From contig OX337232.1 of NCBI GenBank assembly GCA_946965045.2, forward strand, positions 2,418,001 to 2,482,000: a stretch of 64,000 nucleotides of DNA, given 5' to 3'. The stretch's first letter is position 1, and the number at the start of each line of letters is the position of its first letter. The stretch comes from Epithemia pelagica. Lineage: Eukaryota > Bacillariophyta > Bacillariophyceae > Surirellales > Surirellaceae. Below are positions 21,701 to 31,964 of the stretch, one piece after another. Both the position numbers and the translations under genes were made by a program. The notes under the pieces are model-generated. The model saw only the letters and a list, made by a program, of their open reading frames with translations, searched no databases and was not told where the DNA came from.

Positions 21701-24488
21701 CTCGACTGTCCGAAGAGGAGGAAGAGGATTCTTTCGTCACCGAAGGCCGCTTTTCGTTTGTGGGAGTAATTGGAGGTGCGGTGTGGTCCATGCTGGCACC
21801 ATTGGTGGCTGTGGAAAGTCTCCGTTGTGGTACGGCAGGTGTTTTATCCGGCGAGACAATCGGTGTGTTGGGTGTGACTTCGCTCCGGCTTGCTACCGGA
21901 GAGGTCGTGAGAGTAGTCTTGGAGTTCAGCCGAGATCTCGTTCGAGTCGAGCCACTGGAGCTTGCGGCTTTGGCTTTTTCGATGGCATCCTCCTTGTCAA
22001 AGTCGCAATTCAATTTCGAAGCCGACGCGGTTCTCACTGTGACTTGAACTCCCTGTTTCATGGCATCGGCCAAACGAAGCGGAAGCTTGCGTTGGGGAGG
22101 CTGCTTGTGGTCGTCCGTGGGCGTGGTGGGTGCCGGTTCTGCCAGTCCCTTTCGATTCATGCTTCTCTTGAGAGACTTGCTCCCAGCCACGCCAGTGTTT
22201 GCCGTGACATTGGTTTCATCCGAAACATCACTGGATTCGGTAGTATCATCATAGCTCATCTCGGAACTCATTTCGGATTCGGAGGGTGCCAATCGATAAT
22301 CCGCATTGTGCAAGGTGTTGGAGGTGCTCCGCGACAAGGAACTTCGTCGATTGCGCATGGATTTTTTTCGGGATCGAAAGGTGGAAGAAGGCCGATTGGA
22401 ATTGCGGCGACTTCCTGCACTCCCACGTCGCTTTCCATCGGCATCTTGAGAACCTTGATGTTGTTGCTGCTGCTTTTGGGAGGACGCTTCAAAGTTGGCT
22501 GCCTTGAACTTGGACTTGGACAACTCTGCCTTTTCCGGACTGGCAATGTCTGTGTGAAGGACCAAGTCAATGACATATTTCCGGAACGTAAAGTATTCGC
22601 GATTGGTTGGACACATGACCTTTCGAAGGTTGAGATACAAGGGCTTGGTGGTGGCCAATGAGGGAGAACTCGGCACTGTCGGTTCGGCACGATTCGTAGT
22701 CGACCGTTTGGAAATGGGCGTCGTTCCATGAAGCAATTCATCAAAGGCCAAAAAGAGTGACTGGTTTTCGGCAATGGATTGGTCATTGTATCGAATGGCC
22801 AAGGGATGATCAATTTGTTCGGTGGCCAATTGTCGATTGGGCACTCCCCGATGATCGACATCGTGAATCAAGGCAGCCCACACCAGACAGAGCAATCGCA
22901 GGGGATCATGCCGCAATCCAAAAATGGGTGGCATGGACTTTTGTCCAAATTGTTTCCCCAACATGAGATCCAACAACTTGTTGGTGGACACAGTCACATG
23001 ATAGGCATGTTCGGCATTGTGATAGGGAACATAGGGCCGGTACCACTGCAAAATCCTTTGCACATAGGCCTGCAATTCTTCCAGAACGGTCATGGTAATC
23101 GCGCATGGCCAGGTATCGGGATGAACCAGGACGGTCCGACAAATGGTGGTGGTGGACAAATCGGGAAAGGTCCCGGCGGGTGCTGCGACGGGTAACAACC
23201 GCACCAACAACAAGGCAGTGATGCGATCGACCAAATCTTGAAATTCCAAATAGTCGGTCGTATCGTGTTGTTCCAGACTGTTGTTGTTGTTGTTGCTGGT
23301 TTGTTTGGTGGATTGAAACAGCTGGGGTGATGTATCGGTTGAGTTTCCCAATTGACTCCATTCTTGACTGGTCAATTGCAAGGCCAAGCCCATGAGGGAA
23401 TGAGCGACATTGCTGCTTCCCAGTTTCGTTTCGTCAAACCCAATACTGCGACTGCTATTGGACGGACTGAGAATGTTGATGCGTCCCCCTCCTCGACGAC
23501 TGCTGCCACTGCTTTTGGACGAGGCGGTACTGGAGGTGGAGGAGGTGCGAAGAATCGGAGTCGGTGGTTTGCGTCGTGCCGGGTTCTTGGTGTGATGAGG
23601 AGGCGACACGGACGAGGGAGAACCATTGTGCTGCTGCTGGTGGGTACATGGTTTGCGGACACTGGGTCGAGTATGGGGCAGTCCTCCTTCCTCGTCTTCA
23701 TCATGACGGTAGGGAATGAGAGGCATAGTAGTGGTGGTGGTGGAAGAGGAGGAGGAAGATGAGGAAAAGGAGGCTGTTTGGAGCGTGCGACTACTGGACG
23801 CTTCGGGTTGTTGTGTTGTTTGAACCGAATGTTTGCCATTGTGGTGTTTGGGTGTCAACAAGGTAGATTCTTTCGAGTGGTGTGCACTGAGAAGAAGTGG
23901 TGGTGGTGGTGGAGGGGGTGGTGGCGGCGCACCCCGAACTGGATGCGATTCTCGAGAATTCGTCGTGGTCGCAGAGACAGTCGTTGTGGGAGACTGGGCC
24001 GTACTAGACTGGGCGTGTTGTTGCTGCTGCTGCTGCTGTTCTCGTGCTCTCCGTTCATCGTATCTCTGATCCAAATCACTCATGGCTTCATAGCCCATAT
24101 CCACACCCGAAGACAACGCTTCTTCTTCTTCATCATCATCTTTTACGTTCTCATCAGCTTGTTCTTCTCCTTGTTTCATCGTTGTGTCTTCCCTTGAGGA
24201 TGAAATGTCGGGACCGGGATTATGTTTGGAGGTAGGGTGACTGTCCTCCTGCGTTTTATGGTCCACATAGCTTGCCGTTTTTCCTTCTTTCCTGGAATCC
24301 TTCCATTCGGAATCTTCCTCTTTGCTAGTGTTGTTGTTGACTGGGTCGCCTTGGACAGGTGCTTGCAGAACATTCTCTTCCAGTGTGACGGAATCGGACG
24401 GATGTTCGTCCTTCCTTGGTGTTTCTTGGTTTGTGAGGTCCATTCGTGCGGCTTGCAAAAAGGAATTGGTTTCCGAATCTTTTCCCAT
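18738..24488 (-). CDS. 3',5'-cyclic nucleotide phosphodiesterase with coiled coil and C-terminal membrane anchor
   Basis: Hydrolyses cAMP and/or cGMP. An intronless frame of 1916 residues from the ATG at 24488 (MGKDSETN); the frame is open upstream to 24851, but that part reads like leader. The N-terminal 400 residues are low complexity, with poly-Gln near 24010-24040 and poly-Pro near 23900-23930. The PDEase I domain starts near residue 460, with HNAEHAYHV (about 490) and HDVDHRGVPNRQ (about 539), the metal-binding signatures. It is interrupted after TDIASPEK (about 648) by an insertion of some 570 residues. It then resumes at VVMETIMAVADISQNLQ (about 1230) and GRGPDVSQNWFPNQIGFLE. The insertion holds five DKTPxxPQRRxS-type repeats. 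A long coiled coil follows (about 1400-1700), then one membrane span (FAVWIIFVAILAAVVANVY, about 1744-1764) and a 150-residue C-terminal domain with several Cys. It is a paralogue of the gene at 27370. Confidence 0.9.
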   Translation of the reverse strand: MGKDSETNSFLQAARMDLTNQETPRKDEHPSDSVTLEENVLQAPVQGDPVNNNTSKEEDSEWKDSRKEGKTASYVDHKTQEDSHPTSKHNPGPDISSSREDTTMKQGEEQADENVKDDDEEEEALSSGVDMGYEAMSDLDQRYDERRAREQQQQQQQHAQSSTAQSPTTTVSATTTNSRESHPVRGAPPPPPPPPPPLLLSAHHSKESTLLTPKHHNGKHSVQTTQQPEASSSRTLQTASFSSSSSSSSTTTTTMPLIPYRHDEDEEGGLPHTRPSVRKPCTHQQQHNGSPSSVSPPHHTKNPARRKPPTPILRTSSTSSTASSKSSGSSRRGGGRINILSPSNSSRSIGFDETKLGSSNVAHSLMGLALQLTSQEWSQLGNSTDTSPQLFQSTKQTSNNNNNSLEQHDTTDYLEFQDLVDRITALLLVRLLPVAAPAGTFPDLSTTTICRTVLVHPDTWPCAITMTVLEELQAYVQRILQWYRPYVPYHNAEHAYHVTVSTNKLLDLMLGKQFGQKSMPPIFGLRHDPLRLLCLVWAALIHDVDHRGVPNRQLATEQIDHPLAIRYNDQSIAENQSLFLAFDELLHGTTPISKRSTTNRAEPTVPSSPSLATTKPLYLNLRKVMCPTNREYFTFRKYVIDLVLHTDIASPEKAELSKSKFKAANFEASSQKQQQQHQGSQDADGKRRGSAGSRRNSNRPSSTFRSRKKSMRNRRSSLSRSTSNTLHNADYRLAPSESEMSSEMSYDDTTESSDVSDETNVTANTGVAGSKSLKRSMNRKGLAEPAPTTPTDDHKQPPQRKLPLRLADAMKQGVQVTVRTASASKLNCDFDKEDAIEKAKAASSSGSTRTRSRLNSKTTLTTSPVASRSEVTPNTPIVSPDKTPAVPQRRLSTATNGASMDHTAPPITPTNEKRPSVTKESSSSSSDSRAAPDKTPAAPQRQLSQESVPSPPKVASLSATMSASSSCEEPRALHVPHSPDPSTASAGSDRTPLVPQRRGSVAPALDIDNFESRKLVNRPSSNGETTNADAPSFSPRPSSRTLDAIPSSTDQGMPTIHASPAAGDKTPAFPQRRSTMDHQIAPSDNTATVSGTNPSPVGTASGNVEEPPVPVSDKTPSVPQRRLTAEVCATFSTDNSVSNNGFDANDNRAIKVAQRRLSGGFMGSTTSSASPETIRRHSSGMDRKKNILRRKKLGIRRSMDWSGEMVQQYDKPSLQQSLDDDMPDDLKASVVMETIMAVADISQNLQSFDHMVKWSNKLFMELRRAHVAGRGPDVSQNWFPNQIGFLEHYVLPLARKLDETGVFGPVIGPSFARLVETNRDRWLLDGEKVTADVIKAGIKCYPDGTPLPKEECGEVDPRVERFLKQVDDNRPSAEPKDNASPQTLNLSLSGRKAAEVVTLPDSRSVSTQSLDKELREVQKRLSVLVEDHEREIARIVTNHNHKVDDLEHELEEMTEEFTRARSKISSLIDERDEALRSVELQGKTKLELDSLRIKLDSVQKEKDAMRKEIERLQEPQKEDKTAVLVERLRLLDEKEDLLSILREAVVHHEKEESRLGDVVDELEQMISSQDPNENVSHVNNARSELEERRKEKATITDRLRMLTSQHDERRRGLQLERSRLVQDLGSVKDDLRSLMAQKSEEADKILHFLLPSHSGGNLDPGTREIEIRRIEEDTQSLTTPLDSQCASFGKLDIDRQCVRDDKDSIYSELKELLVFQHERSLLQLQETFHLQNQEKVRRRRARTSFAVWIIFVAILAAVVANVYERVGDSSSLDMMCAPAMPGTQIQSGDILKAPWWAPKGLEPVAFQMFCPHRSWTQIEFSGQTLVMSHEYSEGKAPKPIVRSLPAKGGFVGTNTVVVIDQEGKHREYEAPWIRSIDRNSKSVDFQSGPNAVNRMNPEKNACQSWLPLRFASKTKC

Positions 24489-27369
24489 GGCCAGTGATGA
24501 TAATGATGATGAGGAGGAGGATATTTGGTGCTCTGCGTTTATTGACGGGGTTCCACAAAGCCCCCAATCTCGCGTTCTCACTGCTACTAACAGATTCCTA
24601 CCTAGTGGTTGGCACCCCCACGCAATACAACAGTCATTCAACGAAAAGGGGAGAGAGTCACTGTTGTGAAACAAGAAGTGTGCTGTGCCTTTTTGCCTGA
24701 CGTTGTGCACTTTCTTCGCACACACCGGACCAAGAGAGAGAAGTGGCAAGGAGAGACCAGGCAATCGATAAAATAACAAATAACCAGGTTCCCCAGATGG
24801 CCGACGACACCCGTGTGTAATAACGACGAGCGGTGAGAGAAGGATGACCACACAGCGTCCAAGAAAAAACTGGACTTTTCGGTTTTTCGGCGGGAAAGCT
24901 TGATGCGGACAGATTTATGGTTCCATCGGGGGGAGGTTGGGGAGGGCTGAAGTCTGGGCTATTTCTTGGGCAATACCTTTTGGTGGGGTTCTTGTCACGA
25001 CAATTTTATTGTTACGAGTACACCTACTCTACTCGTACCTCGTACACTTGATTGTTCGGAAAACTGTCATTCTCCGGACACACCATTGCAAGAAGGTACA
25101 GAAGATGACTTGGTATAAGACCAAGATGGCGGGTAGGGAAAGTCCCTCAGCACGCCTGAATACGGATACGAATAGGACCTATCACTACCAGCTGGTAGGG
25201 CACTTCCCTACAAAAGTCATACCAATTATAATTATGAATGAGAACTCGGAACCAACCAGGACGAATTTCAATTTCCAATATTTTCCAATTCCCACTTTCC
25301 TCTTTCTGTGAAGCGGGAAATGACGCACCGTTGTTTCAACACCCTCTCTCTCAACTTTGGCACAGGAATTGTGAAACCGAGTGTGATGGGGGCGATGGAG
25401 CATGGAGATGTGCATGTATATGACGGCAGTGAGATTCGCGGTTGTACTCGTACACTTGCTCGTACGTTCTGGAACCGCCAGCAACACAGTTGCCGAGTAG
25501 AGAGAGACCAAGCTGTGGAATGTGGAATCGTCTGGAATAGGAGACAAGCAGTGACTTGAGGCAGCTTTGGAGAAGATATCCCAAAACTTCTTTCTGGGGC
25601 TTGCTATGGCTAGTGTTATTCCTTTTGAATCTCTGCCATAACTTTAGCTTGAGGCCTCCCATTCGTATTGCTGTGGGATCCAAATTCGCCAAGCCAACAT
25701 CCACTTTTGTCCATCATCCTTTGGCTCTTTTTCGTGGATGCCAGTGCGCATAATCACCATCCATCATCTTGGAAAGAAGAAGTTTGCATAGTGCTCTTGG
25801 GTGCCGGGCATCGGAGCATGCTCAAGTGAAAGACTCCCAAGATCCAAGATTTTGAAAATGACTGTGACCATGACAGGGTCATTTGTGTTTAGTGTGTCCA
25901 GGCATTCCGGTCGGGTTTCTTGCACTGCACCAACAACACAAAACCAACAAGAGAAACAGGATAGAGCTCTATTCCATCATCTTGAGCGAAAACGAAACGC
26001 GAATGAATCGAAACGCGAATGAATCTACGGTAGAACGGTGCAGCCCTCTCATCCACAACCACACGTCTTGCAATTTATGGACTTTGCAAGATCCACTCAA
26101 CAGTCAGTCCTCGCCCTATACTTTGCTGTCTCCTTGTCCCTGAGCTACATGTTCAGAGGAATGCTGACAAAATCAATTCATGACCGAGATCCATGAATAA
26201 GCAGATAGGAGCAGCAGGATCCTACACGAAAGCACTTCTAGAGGAGTAGGAGTACAAGCTGAGTTTAGAGTTTACATCAACGACGTAGGCCCCTGTAGAA
26301 TTTGTACCAGAGGAGTCATCCTCGATAGCGTTTCGCGTTTCTAATGTCCGACACGCGACGTCCTAGTGGTTGCAAGAAATATTTTATTACCTTTAGTGTT
26401 ATGTAAGATTTCTTCCGAACGCTAGATTTTCATCAAAAATTAGTCGACTGTGTTGACCATGGTGGAGGGTCGGTGGAGGGCCGTCCCAACCGCGTACCTT
26501 GTTGCCGAGCTGTATCAAGGTGCCTAAGGGTGTTATTAGGCCATCACCAATGGGGCAACAAGGTATGCGGTTGGCATCATCCCCAATGAAGTGATCATCG
26601 GATGCACCCCACGCACGATAGTCTCGTGCAAAACGAAGTTTTTCTGGGGGAACGCGAGATTGTCGAGTTTAGGAAGCACTTTTCACATGAGAGGCATAAT
26701 CATAAGGGCTATAGTAATTAGATGGCTGGCGTGATATGCGTAGATTTCCTACTTAGCGCTACGTCGTTGACATTCGGCTTGAACTCAGCTTGTAGTTGTA
26801 GAAGTGCCACTACCTAGTTCTAGATGAGCTACCAATACAAAAATCCCAAAGCGACTCAGATGCGAACGATTAGGAAAGTTCTTATAGTGTGCCAAACGAG
26901 AAACGTCCTTCATAGGTATATCTGCGAGGAAATCGTTCTACTTGGGATAGAAACGTGTCTTAAGTGACGTTGGACTCGAAAACCGAAACAACACAGCGCA
27001 AAAAGTTCCACACAAGGAGGAGCCGTGTTCATTGCGGTCGTTGTTCCGCAATCTCTGAAATCAACGTGTATCGTCGCTGATATTGCTGGTGCTGGTGGGG
27101 GTCTCGCTCGAGAACCAAATATCCTTGCTGATCTCTTTCTCGAAAAGAGGAAAAGATCTTATTGGGCCGGACTAGTCACGATTGCTCTATCGTGTGATTG
27201 TTCCAGCCTCTCAGGACACGAGTGGTTTGGGGATCGTAGGATCTGCAATTGCTCACAGGCATACATTAAAAAGGGTGGTACGGAAATCTCTGCGTCTTGA
27301 CGTTCCCCAGCACTGTCTGTGGTGGTTGTGTTCTTTAAGAAAGGAAGGAGCAACAACACTCTTGCCGCC
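24489..27369. other. Long intergenic region between divergent phosphodiesterase genes
   Basis: About 2.9 kb that should carry both promoters. All frames are short and unconvincing. It contains an imperfect inverted repeat (26488-26506 and 26554-26572, 18 of 19 paired, 47-base loop; gtaccttgttgcc against ggcaacaaggtatgc). A small direct repeat is also present (cgaaacgcgaatgaat twice near 25995-26022). No gene is called. Confidence 0.5.
26488..26572. repeat. Inverted repeat with 47-base loop
   Basis: The 19-base arms AACCGCGTACCTTGTTGCC (26488-26506) and its near-perfect reverse complement at 26554-26572 differ at one position. It could be a hairpin, a decayed fold-back element or part of a regulatory transcript. 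It sits in the divergent phosphodiesterase intergenic region. Confidence 0.6.
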
Positions 27370-29703
27370 ATGCCAAGTTCTACCAGCTCTTCGGCGGCAC
27401 GGGCCAAACGAAGGTCTAGCAGCGGAAGTTACAGTCATGGGACATCGACGACACCATCTCCTCGTGGTCCACCCATGGCGTCGTTGGCACTGGAACTAAC
27501 CCGGCAAGAATGGACGAAATTGAGCTTGAATGCCAGCGATAGCATGACGGCGGCAACGGCCGAAATTGAAGTCCTGGTCGAACGTGTCACGGCCCTGCTG
27601 TTGGTACGTATTGTCGCCTGTGTGGCTCCGCCGGGTATGTTTCCGGATTTGTCCACCACCATGATTTGCATGACCAGTATTGGACGAAAACGCACTTCCT
27701 GGCCCTCGCAAATCACCTTGGAGGTCATTCATCAGCTACGTGTCTATGTCACAAGAATACTGGCTGGCTACAAGGATGTTCCCTATCACAATCGAGAACA
27801 CGCCTACCATGTTATATTGTCTGTCAACAAATTATTGGACATGATGACCTGTTGCTACAGCAAATTGGACGAATCCACTGCCGTGCCCAGAAAGTTTCGT
27901 CCACCTCCCAGTTTTGGTTTACGAAATGAGCCTTTGGCCATGTTCGCTCTGGTATTCGCAGCCTTGATTCATGATGTGGAACATCAAGGGATACCCAATC
28001 GGCAACTGGCGTCGGAAAATGACCGATTGGCAGTCTTGTACAATGATCAATCCATTGCCGAGAATTGGTCTCTCTATGTTGCCTTTTCCGAATTGTTGCA
28101 AGATGAATTTGTGGATTTGCGCAAGATTTTGTTTGGAACTGATTTGGAATCACCAGCTCACCGAGAGCGATACCTCAATTTTCGGAAAATGGTGGTGAGT
28201 ATGGTACTGAGTACCGACATTGCCAGTCCGGAACGGACCCAAGTGGGAAAATCCAAATGGAAAGAAGCATTTGGAGATCCTCACGAGACCGTGGAGGCCA
28301 AGCTCCTCATGGCCAATAGCCACAACAACAATAACAACGGCCACAGAATGCGGCGCTTGTCCAATTATTCCGCTCAATCGGCGGCGAGCGGCACGGACAG
28401 CAGTTTGGGCATTGTTGGTCCCAACATGGGAGGTTCCTCGTCGGATCCGACTGGCAATGATGTACACAGTCGTGTGGTATCCAATAGTCTCCAAGGACGC
28501 CATGTTCTTCGCCGCATGACGCAAGAATCGGCAATTTCCGACATGACGCCTGGTCGACGAAGTAGTGAAGAAGGTACGGCAACATCTGGTTACTACTATG
28601 ACCCCGAGGATGAGTTCAACCAAACCATTGGAGCATCGACAACAGCAACCAGCCTGAATCAAAATGGCGAGGATGGTACTCCAGTAGCGTTCAACTCTTT
28701 GGATGAAGTGGACCAAGATAGTATCACACCGGAACACTCACAGCATGGAAATGATGACGATGATGCTCAAAACATTGCTGGCAATGTAGATGAATTGAAA
28801 GGAAACCCAACTGTTGAAGAGAATGAACCCGCTGCTTCGTCGTTAACCACACCAAGCAAACCAATCCAAAATCATCAGGCGCCACTTACTTCGATCTCGG
28901 ACCATAACGCTGCGTCCAACTCCATGTCGCTTTCGGTAGCTTCCGATCACCCGCGCTATTCCGGCTGGAATTCCATGTCGCTGTCCGCAGCTTCCGATCA
29001 TCCGCGTTATTCAGGCTTGGACGATGCTAGCAGAAGTCGATCATCACTGAATCAATTCTTGAGTAAATCACACCATCGGTTTGAAAGTCGTATCAGTCGA
29101 GCATCCGCTGGTGCCAATGCGTCAAAGCAATACCGACAACGGTTGGGTATTCTCAGAACGGTGGATTTGGGTGGAGAAACCTTGCAAACCTATAGTAAAC
29201 ATGACCGGCATTCGACACAAGCTACGGTTGCCTATTCAGTTACCGATGCGGAAGTCGACGAACCGGACGAATTGAAAATGACGGTAGTTATGGAAACAGT
29301 GTTGGCCGCCGCAGATGTTGCTCACAATTTACAATCCTGGTCACACATGTTGAGCTGGTCGAAACGACTCTACCACGAACTTCGTTTGGCGTACGTCACT
29401 GGTCGTGGTGTGGATGTGAGTCCTCAATGGTTTGAAAATCAAATTGGATTCTTGGAATCGTATGTGTTGCCACTGGCGCGACGGTTAGAGGATACGGGAG
29501 TGTATGGCGACGAAAAGATCTTGCCGAGCATTCCTTTTGCACAGCGCGTAGAAGAATTGCGTGATGAATGGATTGCCAAGGGCTATGAGTTTTCTCAGGA
29601 ACTCATTCAAGAAGCAGCTGAACTGTATCCCTTTGGTGCAACGGTTGGTAGCAACAACAGTAGTGGTAGCGGCAGTGTGGGGAGTGGCAACAAAACGAAG
29701 TAA
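27370..29703 (+). CDS. 3',5'-cyclic nucleotide phosphodiesterase, soluble paralogue
   Basis: A single exon of 777 residues from ATG 27370. The frame is open from 27319 but without an ATG there. The PDEase I domain has HNREHAYHV near residue 140, HDVEHQGIPNRQL near 200, TDIASPE near 282 and, after an insertion, VVMETVLAAADVAHNLQ near 640 and GRGVDVSPQWFENQIGFLE. As in the neighbour at 18738-24488, the catalytic domain is split after TDIASPE by a low-complexity insertion, here about 350 residues. This insertion contains a duplicated NSMSLS(V/A)ASDHPRYSG unit (about 515-550). It lacks the coiled coil and membrane anchor of the neighbour. The shared insertion site and blocks argue for duplication of one ancestor. 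Substrate choice (cAMP or cGMP) cannot be read from the sequence. Confidence 0.93.
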   Translation: MPSSTSSSAARAKRRSSSGSYSHGTSTTPSPRGPPMASLALELTRQEWTKLSLNASDSMTAATAEIEVLVERVTALLLVRIVACVAPPGMFPDLSTTMICMTSIGRKRTSWPSQITLEVIHQLRVYVTRILAGYKDVPYHNREHAYHVILSVNKLLDMMTCCYSKLDESTAVPRKFRPPPSFGLRNEPLAMFALVFAALIHDVEHQGIPNRQLASENDRLAVLYNDQSIAENWSLYVAFSELLQDEFVDLRKILFGTDLESPAHRERYLNFRKMVVSMVLSTDIASPERTQVGKSKWKEAFGDPHETVEAKLLMANSHNNNNNGHRMRRLSNYSAQSAASGTDSSLGIVGPNMGGSSSDPTGNDVHSRVVSNSLQGRHVLRRMTQESAISDMTPGRRSSEEGTATSGYYYDPEDEFNQTIGASTTATSLNQNGEDGTPVAFNSLDEVDQDSITPEHSQHGNDDDDAQNIAGNVDELKGNPTVEENEPAASSLTTPSKPIQNHQAPLTSISDHNAASNSMSLSVASDHPRYSGWNSMSLSAASDHPRYSGLDDASRSRSSLNQFLSKSHHRFESRISRASAGANASKQYRQRLGILRTVDLGGETLQTYSKHDRHSTQATVAYSVTDAEVDEPDELKMTVVMETVLAAADVAHNLQSWSHMLSWSKRLYHELRLAYVTGRGVDVSPQWFENQIGFLESYVLPLARRLEDTGVYGDEKILPSIPFAQRVEELRDEWIAKGYEFSQELIQEAAELYPFGATVGSNNSSGSGSVGSGNKTK

Positions 29704-30027
29704 ACAAAACTGCATTGGAGTGTTAATTGGGAACAAAGACTAGCCTGATTGGCGAAGGAGGGAAAAGAATCGTTTTATAGTGCGAACCAAGACCTGTGCC
29801 CCTTGGTGAAGTGAAGGAAGGAGTGCAATATTGAGTGTTTCCCCTGCTCCTGGAAAGATGAGAGACTTGAAATAATCGGACTTGTGGAGAACCGTGCTAA
29901 ATGGAAAATAAGAGATGAAGTAAGAGGGCAATGAATACAGAAAACAGAGGATGTTGTGCAATGATAGGAATAGGAATGTATTAACGACATATTCTAGTTA
30001 TAAACAAGACTGATGTGCATATCATGC
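29704..30027. other. Intergenic region, convergent
   Basis: About 320 bases between converging stops; no coding or structural signal seen. Confidence 0.3.
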
Positions 30028-31964
30028 TCAATTGTACTTGGGGAAAACCATGATTGCATAGACAGCCGAAGACACAGCGCAACAACATCCGAGGGTAACA
30101 AACATGTATGGGTAGGCATGGTCCGTGTGATTGGTGATAAAACCGTCTACCTCGGCGACGAACGTACTGACAGTTGTGAGGGATCCAATGAAGCCAACCT
30201 TGATGGCGCGAATCGTTCCGACACCCCAGAAACCGTAGTCCTCTGGTTGAGTCATGATATATTCCATGGCAATAGTAGCAATGCTCATGATAGAGCCAAC
30301 GAGATTGGCTGTAAATGTTCCAATCGGAAACCATGTCCAGTCCCCCCAAGAAAGTGTTCCATTCAACGGAGAGAGTTCCCACCGAATGAGGGCACCCAAA
30401 GGGGCAAACATCATTGCGTACACCATGGTTCGATCGGTAATCGCATAGGTACTTTCGCCTTGTATCCAAAACAACGCTGCAAGGAGCATACCCATGAGAA
30501 ACAAGAAAATCCCACCGGCAAACGAAACGGAAAAGAGAGTTTCGGGCTCCGTCAAAGAAAGGGGGATCAACGAGTGTCGCCGGTCCGAAATAGAAGGCAA
30601 GCGAGCAACGTCACCACCTCGAGATCGAGTCCACTCCCGCAAGGCCGCAGTGTCCCATCCCTGTGCCTGAGCAATAGACTCCGCTTCCAATGGAACGGCC
30701 GTGTTGTCAATCAAAATTGCTCTTTCAATGGTATTAAGAGTGGGTAACATTGGATGATTGACACGTCGTACAGATTCGGTGGATGCTCGCCATTGCGTCA
30801 GATATTCCAAGGAGTAAGAGTCAATCACTTCCCCATAGTCCTTTTCTCCGTTCAGCTTTCCCATGTTCAAATTGGGTAGGAAACGCCGTTCAAAATTGGG
30901 CAAGTCGGGATTCAGAAAGACCCCTTCTTTCTGTCGGTCGTACATCGCATCGGATTCTCGGGCAAAAATCGGATTTACGATCCGATAGATTCGTCTGGCC
31001 AAGGATTTCCCTGCAACGTAGCAGCCCATGGATACCTCCATTCCAATAATATAACCAACTACGAAAAGAAACGATGAAATATTCTGACATGAGAAACACT
31101 CGATACGGCGTCCGAAATGTTCCTTTTTTACAGCACTTACACAAGGCATTAATAACGTGAGTGGACCGGTTGTATCCGGTTCCAAACAAGAGAATCACCA
31201 TGGAAGAATTCCATCCACTAAAGGTGGTGAGCGACCCACAAAAGCCGGTGGTGATGGCCTTGTGCAAGATTGGCATTTTCTGAAAGGGATGATCGGGTCT
31301 GAGCCAGGCCAATTTCGTTGTGGAAACGGCCAATCTTAAGGTGGCGCATGAAGCCAAGATGCCCATTACAAAGGATCCCAACATGTTGGCCGGCAAATCG
31401 GCAAAGATGATACCTCCTTCTTCTGTGGCTTTTCGAGAGCCCGTGACACACAAGGGAGAACCAGAAGCCAACCAGCCTACCGTGCCTGGATTGTTACATT
31501 CTTCTCCAAACAACTGAGCCGTGAGAATTCGAATAAATGACCCAAAAATAGCAAAGATTCCAATGTACAATCCTTGGACAAGCTTGGTTTTTTTCGCTGC
31601 AGAAAGGAAACCGTCTTGGGCTGATGTTTAAGACCAAAAACCAAAGAATGCTGAGAGTGAGTGAATCATCAATTCTTTCGAGAGACCAATCATGTCGCTT
31701 CCGAGCATTTATCGCCGACTCTAGCAAGAACGTACTTTCGGAGCTGGAGCTGTTGCTAAAATTGTATTCCGAAGCCGGTGCCGGTGGTGCATGTCCATAA
31801 CCAACCGCTGGATGGACACGTGTATCGGTCAGTTCCATTTCCTTGGCTCCTGCAGCAGGTGTTGGTTTCCCGTCCTCCGAGGGTTGATGATAATCGAACG
31901 CATGAGCATCCTTGCCGTCGCTCGTTTGTTTGCCGTCGCCGTGGGCTTGATTGTAGTAAGCCAT
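30028..31964 (-). CDS. Two-domain CrcB/FEX-type fluoride channel
   Basis: Three exons, 31964-31736, 31596-31141 and 31058-30028, around introns of 139 bp (GTACGT...CTGCAG) and 82 bp (GTAAGT...CGTAG), giving 571 residues. The N-terminal 75 residues are polar (cytosolic). The first CrcB repeat has FAIFGSFIRI, LPANMLGSFVMG and GFCGSLTTFSGWNSSM. The second has FAPLGALIRWELS, GTFTANLVGS and GFIGSLTTVSTFVAEV. The GFxGSLTTFS loop and the conserved Asn of NxxGS are the fluoride-pore hallmarks of the family. Fungal and plant FEX proteins also have two fused repeats, which export fluoride across the plasma membrane. Here the segment between the repeats is unusually long (about 200 residues, YVAGKSLARRIYR onward). 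Junctions were chosen because all three phases agree. Confidence 0.88.

Noticed and set aside
24489-24851. 121-codon upstream extension of the large phosphodiesterase
   Set aside because: The frame is open, but the sequence looks untranslated (mixed hydrophobic and basic without pattern); MGKDSETN is the more natural start.
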